DNA of 10,998 nt from an uncultured Eubacteriales bacterium (GTDB lineage Bacteria; Bacillota; Clostridia; Oscillospirales; Acutalibacteraceae). Positions 6,050 to 10,998 of the stretch are shown in pieces. Every line of letters begins with the position of its first letter. Position 1 is the stretch's first letter. The notes under the pieces were generated by a model. The model searched no databases. It was not told the origin of the DNA and was given only the letters and a program-made list of their open reading frames with translations. Where the stretch lies: contig ONNU01000357.1 in the NCBI GenBank assembly GCA_900319255.1, positions 1 to 10,998 on the forward strand, read 5' to 3'. The translations under genes were made by a program, and so were the position numbers.

Positions 6050-7633
6050 TCAGAATAGTTTTTGCAGTCTCTGCAGATAGGCGATGGACTCGCCCATTTT
6101 GTTCTTGCCGAAAAGCTTTTGCAGATAGGTGCAAAGTTCTTTCAGCTCTTCACGCAGCATCGCAAGGTTCAGCGATTCAAACTTACGGAATATCTTTGTT
6201 GCAAGCACATAGTCGATGCCGTCCAGCTCGTCGCCTCCGCAGGCAACATATACCGGAACAAACAGTCCCATCTGCTTGAGAATACGGTTACCGAATGCTA
6301 CACGCAGCTTTTCAATAACCCAGAGGTCAAGCTGGTGTATCTTTTTGAGGTTTTCCTGTGAGATGGGGTACATCTTGAAGGCTTCCTCAAACATTGCGTT
6401 AAGATGCGAGAAGCTCAGGTTTACAGGCGGTGTGTCGGGAGCTTCAAATGCGATACCCTTTTCATCAAGGTTGATGGGCTGGGCACGGTCGTATACCTTA
6501 TCGGAGATCGAAAAGGTCGAGTCATCGTTGTTAGCTGTGCCGACATACCAGATGTTCTGGGGAATGCGTATCTTGCCGTGATTCAGCCTTATGGGGTCGG
6601 TGCTCCATGCGTTGGGCACGATGTCAAGCTCCCATTCGTCTGCATTCGGCATTTCAAGTATGGACAGCATCTCTGCGAAATAATACTCGATTCGCGCAAT
6701 GTTCATCTCGTCCAGAAGTATCAGGTTTACATTGTCATTATAGCCTGATGCATATATACGCTTGAGAACCTCGGTCTCGTTGAAGTTCTTTGTAAATTCG
6801 TTGAAGTATCCGAAAAGCTCTGTACGGTCACGCCATGAGGGCTGTACCGATGCGATGGTCGTATCCACCTGCAGGAACTTACCGAAGGAATAGGGGAGTG
6901 AGGTCTTACCTGTACCGGATATACCCTGGAGTACGATAAGCTTTGTGGACGCCATGCCCGCAAAGAAAAGACGTATCGTTTTCTGATCGTAGAAAAGATG
7001 CATTCTTGAGCAGGCAAAATTGCGGTAGCGCTCTACAAGCTGCTCGAGGGTGATGGTATCGTCATATTCGGGGGGCTGGTAATTTGCGTAGAAGTTATCC
7101 ACTTCCATGAGCTTTGAGAAGCGGCGCTCGCTGGTCTGTACCACGCCTGCTTCAAGGGGCTTCGCTTCAGCGCCTTCGCCGCCTTCGCCGCCCTCTGTTG
7201 CAGTGCCTTCAACAAACTGTCCGCTTGCAAGGGAAAGCTTGCCTGAACCGGGTATGCCCATCTGAGCCACCTTCATTGCCATGATCTCGTCCTTTTCCTT
7301 GACCATCTTGAGAACACGCTGCTGAAGTACGGAAATTTCCTCCAGCAGATCCTCGTTGCTGACGATGGAATGACGGAAACGTATGTATTTCCGTATAGCA
7401 AGCACGATGATGGCAATAATCAGCAGGAATACGGCAATGACGATGATAATGGCAAGGATTGCAAGTATCCATTCCAGTACCCCGAACTGTGTCGAATATT
7501 CCTTGAACAGCTCTATATACTCGCCTATATTGAAAATTTGTTTAATTCCGTTCCATAAACCCACAAATATCATCCCGAAGCCTTGCAGGATCGCGGTTAT
7601 GAAAGCAAAAAACCATTTCAGAAAGTTATCCAT
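6050..7633 (-). CDS. Membrane-anchored McrB-like AAA+ NTPase
   Basis: This is a 527-residue protein. Residues 7-27 form a hydrophobic or amphipathic segment and 52-80 a strong membrane span, followed by a basic stretch (RKYIRFRH). A short coiled coil (about 94-122) and a Gly/Glu-rich linker (about 125-165) lead to an AAA+ module at about 200-440. Its Walker A is GISGTGKTS (237-245) and its Walker B is LILLDEMN (304-311). The LDEMN-AR run that follows is typical of the McrB group. The sensor region reads GTANNDDSTF (365-374), with YDR at 381-383 where McrB has MNxxDR, so GTP specificity cannot be assumed. ATG at 7633 has AGAGGA about 8 nt upstream. The gene lies between a signal peptidase and a DUF2357-like fusion, matching the McrB-McrC order, but there is no nuclease. 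I infer a membrane-tethered motor or remodelling ATPase working with the fusion protein; a MoxR-like chaperone role is an alternative. Confidence 0.93.
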   Translation of the reverse strand: MDNFLKWFFAFITAILQGFGMIFVGLWNGIKQIFNIGEYIELFKEYSTQFGVLEWILAILAIIIVIAVFLLIIAIIVLAIRKYIRFRHSIVSNEDLLEEISVLQQRVLKMVKEKDEIMAMKVAQMGIPGSGKLSLASGQFVEGTATEGGEGGEGAEAKPLEAGVVQTSERRFSKLMEVDNFYANYQPPEYDDTITLEQLVERYRNFACSRMHLFYDQKTIRLFFAGMASTKLIVLQGISGTGKTSLPYSFGKFLQVDTTIASVQPSWRDRTELFGYFNEFTKNFNETEVLKRIYASGYNDNVNLILLDEMNIARIEYYFAEMLSILEMPNADEWELDIVPNAWSTDPIRLNHGKIRIPQNIWYVGTANNDDSTFSISDKVYDRAQPINLDEKGIAFEAPDTPPVNLSFSHLNAMFEEAFKMYPISQENLKKIHQLDLWVIEKLRVAFGNRILKQMGLFVPVYVACGGDELDGIDYVLATKIFRKFESLNLAMLREELKELCTYLQKLFGKNKMGESIAYLQRLQKLF

Positions 7634-7657
7634 AGTGTTTTCCTCTTGATACAGGAT

Positions 7658-7713
7658 GTACAGGAAATAATGAATAATTCGTCACCGGACTTCAGACGAT
7701 GCTGTTCCTGTAC
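7658..7713. repeat. Widely spaced 9-bp inverted repeat between signal peptidase and AAA+ genes
   Basis: GTACAGGAA (7658-7666) and TTCCTGTAC (7705-7713) are perfect complements separated by 38 nt. They fill most of the 81-nt gap, and the outer arm ends 1 nt from the stop codon of the signal peptidase gene. In RNA this could form a long-range stem; as DNA it could be a protein-binding dyad. No T-run follows. A second ACAGGA lies at 7651-7656, so one arm is partly duplicated. Confidence 0.5.
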
Positions 7714-7714
7714 C

Positions 7715-8767
7715 TTATTTTTCTTTGCTGTCCGGCTTTTTATCCTCAGCCTTATCGTTTTCAGCAGGCTTATCGTCCTTCTTTTCCTCGGGCTTTTTAT
7801 CCTCAGCCTTATCGCTTTCAGCGGGCTTGTCGTCCTTCTTTTCCTCGGACTTTTTATCCTCTGCCTTATCGCTTTCAGCGGGCTTGTCGTCCTTCTTTTC
7901 CTCGGACTTTTTATCCTCCGCCTTATCGTTTTCAGCAGGCTTGTCGTCCTTCTTTTCCTCGGACTTTTTATCCTCCGCCTTATCGTTTTCAGCGGGCTTG
8001 TCGTCCTTCTTTTCCTCGGACTTTTTATCCTCTGCCTTATCGTTTTCAGCGGGCTTGTCGTCCTTCTTTTCCTCGGACTTTTTGTCCTCTGCCTTATCGT
8101 TTTCAGCGGGCTTGTCGTCCTTCTTTGCGGACTCCGCTTCCTCCTTTGCCTTCTGCTCAGCGAGGTATTCCTCGATAGCGCGGCGCTTGATCTCTTCTTC
8201 GTCAAGCTGCGGCTCCGGATCGGGATGTCTTACCTTGATGACGGTGACGATGAACTTGTAAAGCTCAAACAGGAAGAACAGCGCCATGGGGATAAGTATG
8301 CATACAAAGAAGCCTACCTTTGTGCGGAGGAAAGCCATGATATTGCCTGCGCCGGTAAGTCTTATATTTGTCCATTTGCCGATGAGGTCGCCCTGATATG
8401 CCGGCATTTCATCATCAATGGGGTTGTTGTCGCCTCGTGTTACGAAGCTGCGGGAGGTACCGGTGTCATTGATCCTTACGATACGGTGGGTATTTTTTAC
8501 CTTTTGTCCGTCGATGATCGTCCAGAAGGTAATGACATCGCCGATCTCAAGGGATTTTACATCATCTATCTGCTTGCAGATGATAAGATCGCCCTCATTG
8601 AAGGTAGGGCTCATGGACTGTGAATCTACGGTCAGGGGGATATATCCCATAAGATTTGAAACACCGTTGCTGTTGGTCGATGAGAAAACCAATATCGTTA
8701 TGAGAAGCGCAAATATGACTACGAGCCACAGCAGGATATTTCCGACGATTTTCAATGCCTTTTTCAT
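7715..8767 (-). CDS. SipW-type (S26B) signal peptidase with charged repeat tail
   Basis: This is a 350-residue protein. A membrane segment at about 8-29 precedes the extracytoplasmic catalytic region. DSQSMSPTF carries the nucleophile S51, NTHRI carries H94 (the His-type general base of the S26B/SipW and ER-type enzymes in place of Lys), and TRGDNNPIDD (110-119) is the conserved acidic box. A second membrane segment lies at about 150-175. The core of about 180 residues is therefore a complete, probably active enzyme. Residues about 180-215 are a charged helix, and the rest is a tail of almost seven 19-residue K/D/E repeats, predicted to be disordered and cytosolic. ATG at 8767 is preceded by AAGGAG 8 nt away. 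The gene follows the TasA/camelysin-like protein, its likely substrate, as in Bacillus sipW-tasA. It is the second S26B domain in the cluster, besides the one in the 1020-residue fusion. Confidence 0.94.
   Translation of the reverse strand: MKKALKIVGNILLWLVVIFALLITILVFSSTNSNGVSNLMGYIPLTVDSQSMSPTFNEGDLIICKQIDDVKSLEIGDVITFWTIIDGQKVKNTHRIVRINDTGTSRSFVTRGDNNPIDDEMPAYQGDLIGKWTNIRLTGAGNIMAFLRTKVGFFVCILIPMALFFLFELYKFIVTVIKVRHPDPEPQLDEEEIKRRAIEEYLAEQKAKEEAESAKKDDKPAENDKAEDKKSEEKKDDKPAENDKAEDKKSEEKKDDKPAENDKAEDKKSEEKKDDKPAENDKAEDKKSEEKKDDKPAESDKAEDKKSEEKKDDKPAESDKAEDKKPEEKKDDKPAENDKAEDKKPDSKEK
7733..8125. repeat. 57-bp tandem repeat array inside the signal peptidase gene (about 6.9 copies)
   Basis: The period is exactly 57 bp (19 codons), with six full copies and a 17-codon partial one. 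The encoded unit is KKDDKPAENDKAEDKKSEE. Copies differ by a few changes (Asn to Ser in two copies, Ser to Pro in the last two) and by scattered silent substitutions. It is entirely in frame and encodes the cytosolic tail of the peptidase. High identity between copies suggests recent expansion and likely length variation among strains. Confidence 0.95.
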
Positions 8768-8826
8768 GTTCCGGTCTCCTTTGGTATTGTTAAGTTTGGA
8801 TTTTCATTGCTTTTTACGTTACGAAT

Positions 8827-8851
8827 CGGGGAAAGCCCCGTGTTTCCGGGG
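8827..8851 (-). other. Two mutually exclusive hairpins before the signal peptidase gene
   Basis: On the - strand three short blocks, CCCCG, CGGGG and CCCCG, follow each other with 6-nt and 4-nt spacers. The central block can pair with either neighbour, so only one hairpin can form at a time. They lie in the 96-nt gap just after the stop codon of the surface-protein gene. No T-run follows. This may tune expression or stability between the two genes, or may be incidental. Confidence 0.4.
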
Positions 8852-8863
8852 AGCGCAGAGCGT

Positions 8864-9577
8864 TTATGTCGTTTCGGCGATATGGAAGTTCATTCCGAAT
8901 TTGATGGTACCGCCGACGATATCGTCAACGCAGTCGGGATCGTTGCCTTCAAGCCAGATCACGACGGTATATTTGTCCTTTGCTTTTGCCTTGAAGCCCT
9001 CCTGTGAGGTTTTCATAACGACGGTGGATGAAAGAAATTCGCTGTCGCAGTCTGCTTCCTTGCCGCCGCCGCTGCTTTTGGTTTTGCCGTAGACGGTCTT
9101 TTTTCCGTTCTTGTACACGGCGAGACGTATTGCCTCATCAACATTTTTGGTGACGCCCTCAATTTCGAGCTGACCCTCATAGGAGATGGTATCATCTCCT
9201 GCGTTGATAAGATAAAATGTATAAGCGATATAGCTGTCGCCGTTGTGAGGACCGTTTATCTTGTCAACGGAGGCAGGGATATCCTTACCGCTTATATTTG
9301 TCATGTTGTAAACGATATCCGCGTTCAGAACCGCCTGGGAGACATTATACTCCGGGGTTTCCGAAAGGGCGAGACCCTGCTGCACCATATCATATTTATC
9401 TATCTTGACTGTAAAGCTTCCGAATTTTGTGTAGAAATATGATATTGCATATCCGGTAGCGATTATCATTATAAGGATAAGAGCTATCAGTCCGAAAATA
9501 CGAATGAGGATCTTGTAGCGTTTGGTCTCTTTGGCAGTTCTCCTCAGTTCAAGTGTATTTCTGACCTCATCTGCCAA
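8864..9577 (-). CDS. Membrane-anchored TasA/camelysin-like surface protein, likely SipW-type substrate
   Basis: This is a 237-residue protein. A charged cytosolic N-terminus of about 23 residues is followed by one hydrophobic segment (about 24-45) and an extracytoplasmic beta-rich domain. Features resembling SipW-dependent TasA/camelysin-type proteins are the early GSFTVKID strand after the hydrophobic segment, AYTFYLINAGDDTISYEGQL (about 118-137), and near the C-terminus VVIWLEGNDPDC (205-216) with DDIVGGTIKFGMNF. The only two cysteines, C177 and C216, could form a disulfide. Whether the N-terminal segment is cleaved or stays as an anchor is unclear; ATGYAIS after the core is a possible site. 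The start is TTG at 9577, supported by AGGAGGTG 7 nt upstream; no ATG or GTG fits as well. Its position just before a SipW-type peptidase makes it the prime candidate substrate or a structural partner of the system. The family assignment rests on motif resemblance only. Confidence 0.88.
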   Translation of the reverse strand: MADEVRNTLELRRTAKETKRYKILIRIFGLIALILIMIIATGYAISYFYTKFGSFTVKIDKYDMVQQGLALSETPEYNVSQAVLNADIVYNMTNISGKDIPASVDKINGPHNGDSYIAYTFYLINAGDDTISYEGQLEIEGVTKNVDEAIRLAVYKNGKKTVYGKTKSSGGGKEADCDSEFLSSTVVMKTSQEGFKAKAKDKYTVVIWLEGNDPDCVDDIVGGTIKFGMNFHIAETT

Positions 9578-9584
9578 ATGGAAG

Positions 9585-9592
9585 CACCTCCT
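9585..9592 (-). promoter_or_regulatory. RBS deciding the TTG start at 9577
   Basis: On the - strand AGGAGGTG, a near-perfect anti-16S match, lies 7 nt before TTG at 9577. The strength of this site is the main reason for accepting the TTG start. Confidence 0.85.
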
Positions 9593-9654
9593 GTTGAAGA
9601 TTGAAAATTTAAAATTTAAAATGGATAACCTCTATGGCACCGTTTGCGGCGATG

Positions 9655-9676
9655 CCAGCTCCCTTTAAAAGGTGAG
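9655..9676. repeat. Dispersed-repeat remnant between EAL and surface-protein genes
   Basis: CAGCTCCCTTTAAAAGGTGAG at about 9656-9676 is an imperfect short hairpin that closely resembles the one at 10543-10560 and shares a nearby GGCACGGC word with it. It lies in a 177-nt gap that also holds an AT-rich run of repeated AAATTTAAA words (9601-9620) and an ATAATATATTAT palindrome. It is probably the remains of a small dispersed intergenic element. No clear promoter for the gene at 9577 is visible here. Confidence 0.4.
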
Positions 9677-9754
9677 GCGGCACGGCGTAAGCTCTGCGAA
9701 GCATTATCAACATAAAAACTTCCGCATATCATATAATATATTATCAGGGCGAAA

Positions 9755-10495
9755 TTATTCCAGAAGCTCATCAAGCAGAACATATTCGCCTGAAAGGGGG
9801 CCTGCGCAGTAATTGCAGCCGAATTCATAGAGAGCTTCTGCCTGAGCGCTGTTTTTTACACCGTCAGCGACGGGTTCAGCCTGCTGATCATTAATAAAAG
9901 TAATGATGGAATGAACAGCCTGATCGGTACGTTCTTTTTTCCCGAGACACTGGGTAAGTGACGGGCTGAGCATAACGTAGTCAACGCTAAGCTCAGAAAG
10001 CTTGATATAAGGGCATCCGCTTTCGCCGAAGGAGGTGAGCATAAGATGATAGCCTCTGCGCCGGAGTCTTTCGGTATTTTCAGCGGCGGTGCTGTTGGAT
10101 TCAGCGAGAACGGCTTCGGGAATAGCGAAGCAGAAGCTGTTGGGTGTAAGGGAAAACTGCTCGCAGACCTTATCCAGCAGGGAAACGCTTGCGCGGTCCC
10201 GTAGGATAGAGAGGGGCATTTCCATAGATATCCAGTTAAAGACCCTTTCAGCCTCCCTCATATCCCGGATAGATTCCGCCAGCTGCAGAAGCTCCAGGGG
10301 GAAAAGCTGCTGAGTCTTGCCGAAAGCCTCAGCCACAGGGCGGAAGGTCTCCGGCATAAGAATACCCATATCAGGAGAATTGAGATGGGTTCGGGAAATA
10401 TAGGAAAGGCTCCTGCCGGTTCCGATATCACGCAAGGGTCGGAAGCTCATACCGACAGCTCTCAGTCCGCCGACAGTTGTTTCAGTTTCCGGCAT
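9755..10495 (-). CDS. Degenerate EAL-domain protein
   Basis: This 246-residue protein is a stand-alone EAL-type domain. The fold can be followed along its length: FRPLRDIGTGRSL for the first strand (18-30), GILMPETFRPVAEAFGK (44-60), IPEAVL (125-130), SFGESGCPYIKLSELSVDYVML (155-176) and ADGVKNSAQAEALYEFGCNY (210-229). The catalytic signature is gone. EAL reads SYI (31-33), the metal-binding Asn of the NLS segment is absent, DDFG is TSFG (154-157), the Asp of DYIKID is S177, and AEGVE is ADGVK. Only the Glu of the ITE-like motif (E127) remains. It cannot be a normal c-di-GMP phosphodiesterase and may be a binding or adaptor protein. It is the first gene in the leftward direction, with a promoter about 230 nt upstream, and a 177-nt gap separates it from the next gene. 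ATG at 10495 has a GGGAG about 10 nt upstream. Confidence 0.85.
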   Translation of the reverse strand: MPETETTVGGLRAVGMSFRPLRDIGTGRSLSYISRTHLNSPDMGILMPETFRPVAEAFGKTQQLFPLELLQLAESIRDMREAERVFNWISMEMPLSILRDRASVSLLDKVCEQFSLTPNSFCFAIPEAVLAESNSTAAENTERLRRRGYHLMLTSFGESGCPYIKLSELSVDYVMLSPSLTQCLGKKERTDQAVHSIITFINDQQAEPVADGVKNSAQAEALYEFGCNYCAGPLSGEYVLLDELLE

Positions 10496-10542
10496 TGAAT
10501 CTCAACTCCCTTTTTAAATGATGAATTCAGCCTCTCAGTCAG

Positions 10543-10560
10543 CTTCCCTTAAAAGGGGAG
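10543..10560. repeat. Short hairpin of a dispersed intergenic repeat
   Basis: CTTCCCTTAAAAGGGGAG folds into an 8-bp hairpin (one G-U pair) with a 2-nt centre. With the surrounding CAGTCAGCTT and GAGCC it resembles widespread intergenic repeats of gut Clostridia, which is from memory and unverified. It lies in the EAL gene leader. The remainder of 10561-10728 is GC-rich, without a convincing gene. Confidence 0.45.
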
Positions 10561-10728
10561 CCACGGGTCGATCAGCCTGCATTTATCGAAAAGCCATGCC
10601 TGCCGTTTTTTGCCCTCGCTGCCTCTCATCCGCCCTGCGGAACTTATGCAGAGCCGGAGGCACGGCACACAGTGTCGTTACGGAGAGGTATTCTCCTGCT
10701 TTGCTGTTACACAAAGATATATATAGAT

Positions 10729-10757
10729 ATTCTACCATATATTACTACAAAAGTCAA
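10729..10757 (-). promoter_or_regulatory. Putative promoter of the leftward gene cluster
   Basis: On the - strand TTGACT (10752-10757) and TAGAAT (10729-10734) are separated by exactly 17 nt, each one base from consensus. Transcription would start near 10722 and leave a leader of about 225 nt, containing the repeat hairpin, before the EAL gene at 10495. It is back to back with the promoter at 10843-10871. Confidence 0.65.
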
Positions 10758-10842
10758 ACAAGAGAGCGATGTTTTTGGTCAAACAATTCAAAACCAAATA
10801 AAACAGGTGGTACAAAATCAATAATTATTTTCGTTTTCGGTA

Positions 10843-10871
10843 TTGACAATCCGACGAAAAACTGATACAAT
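10843..10871 (+). promoter_or_regulatory. Strong sigma-A promoter for the gene at the right edge
   Basis: A perfect TTGACA (10843-10848) and TACAAT (10866-10871) are 17 nt apart. Transcription should begin near 10878, giving a leader of about 94 nt that contains a 6-bp stem CCGGCT/AGCCGG (10893-10898 with 10909-10914). I could not match this leader to a riboswitch I know. Confidence 0.8.
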
Positions 10872-10971
10872 ATAATTAATACTATAGACAAACCGGCTGA
10901 TATTTGAGAGCCGGGACAAAGAAACTGTTTTCCACGATTTGATCCTAAATTTATAGAAAGGAAGATGTTTT

Positions 10972-10998
10972 ATGGAAAAGAAAACAAAAAAGAAAAGC
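10972..10998 (+). CDS. 5' end of a gene cut by the window edge
   Basis: Only nine codons are present, reading MEKKTKKKS. The ATG at 10972 has AAAGGAAG (10957-10964) 7 nt upstream and a strong promoter behind it, so a real gene is likely. The very lysine-rich start would fit the n-region of a signal peptide or membrane protein, or a basic nucleic-acid-binding protein. No function can be assigned. Confidence 0.7.

Noticed and set aside
7220..7260. Second functional ATP-binding site in the AAA+ protein
   Set aside because: GIPGSGKLS lacks the Ser/Thr after Lys, sits in a flexible linker and has no Walker B of its own.
2097..7633. Ordinary McrBC-type restriction system
   Set aside because: The McrB-like motor is membrane-anchored, and the partner shows no PD-(D/E)XK nuclease motif but a signal peptidase. 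The resemblance is to the motor/partner pair only.
7733..8125. Possible CRISPR array
   Set aside because: The repeats are directly adjacent 57-bp units without spacers, and they encode an in-frame 19-residue protein repeat.
7583..8623. Long open frame on the + strand opposite the signal peptidase gene
   Set aside because: It exists only because the 57-bp repeat keeps several antisense frames free of stops. Its product is repetitive Leu/Phe-rich sequence, it has no ribosome binding site, and the opposite strand carries a clear enzyme.
10518..10865. 115-codon open frame on the + strand
   Set aside because: It covers the repeat hairpin, the leftward promoter and part of the rightward promoter. 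It lacks a ribosome binding site, and its product looks like translated repeat DNA.
10878..10971. Riboswitch (for example c-di-GMP-binding) in the leader of the right-edge gene
   Set aside because: Only one 6-bp stem is evident, and I could not find the conserved core of GEMM-I, GEMM-II or other classes I know.

Overview
The window looks like chromosomal DNA of a low-to-moderate-GC Gram-positive anaerobe of the Clostridia. A Ruminococcus-like member of the Oscillospiraceae is my best guess. The reasons are strong AGGAGG-type ribosome binding sites, frequent GTG and TTG starts, S26B (SipW-type) signal peptidases with a TasA/camelysin-like candidate substrate, and GC-rich hairpin repeats scattered between genes. 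The genus is an inference; no marker gene is present.

Layout. From 208 to 1611 on the + strand lies a membrane-bound sensor with a degenerate GGDEF domain. From 1612 to 2096 there is no gene: this stretch holds a cluster of perfect hairpins, a duplicated 40-bp element and a strong stem-loop that probably terminates the leftward genes. From 10495 down to 2097, seven genes all run on the - strand. In transcription order they encode: a degenerate EAL-domain protein (10495-9755); a membrane-anchored surface protein of TasA/camelysin type (9577-8864); a SipW-type signal peptidase with a seven-fold 19-residue charged repeat tail (8767-7715); a membrane-anchored McrB-like AAA+ NTPase (7633-6050); a 1020-residue fusion of a DUF2357-like domain, long coiled coils, a second S26B signal peptidase and an acidic tail (5864-2802); a small single-span membrane protein (2805-2344); and a 78-residue helical cytosolic protein (2333-2097). 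A promoter sits upstream of the EAL gene and another upstream of the 1020-residue gene. At the right edge a divergent + strand gene begins at 10972 behind a very good promoter; only nine codons are visible.

Interpretation. The notable content is the leftward cluster from about 9.6 to 2.1 kb. In McrBC and its relatives, an AAA+ McrB motor works with a McrC partner whose N-terminal part is DUF2357-like. Here a McrB-like motor is tethered to the membrane, and the adjacent DUF2357-like domain is fused through coiled coils to a signal peptidase instead of a nuclease. Next to them are a second signal peptidase, a plausible exported substrate and two small accessory proteins. I infer a membrane-associated, NTP-driven machine that assembles or controls SipW-type processing of surface or fibre proteins. 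I do not know a described system with this layout, but I could not search for one. The flanking GGDEF and EAL proteins have both lost key catalytic residues, so any link to cyclic-di-GMP would be regulatory rather than enzymatic.
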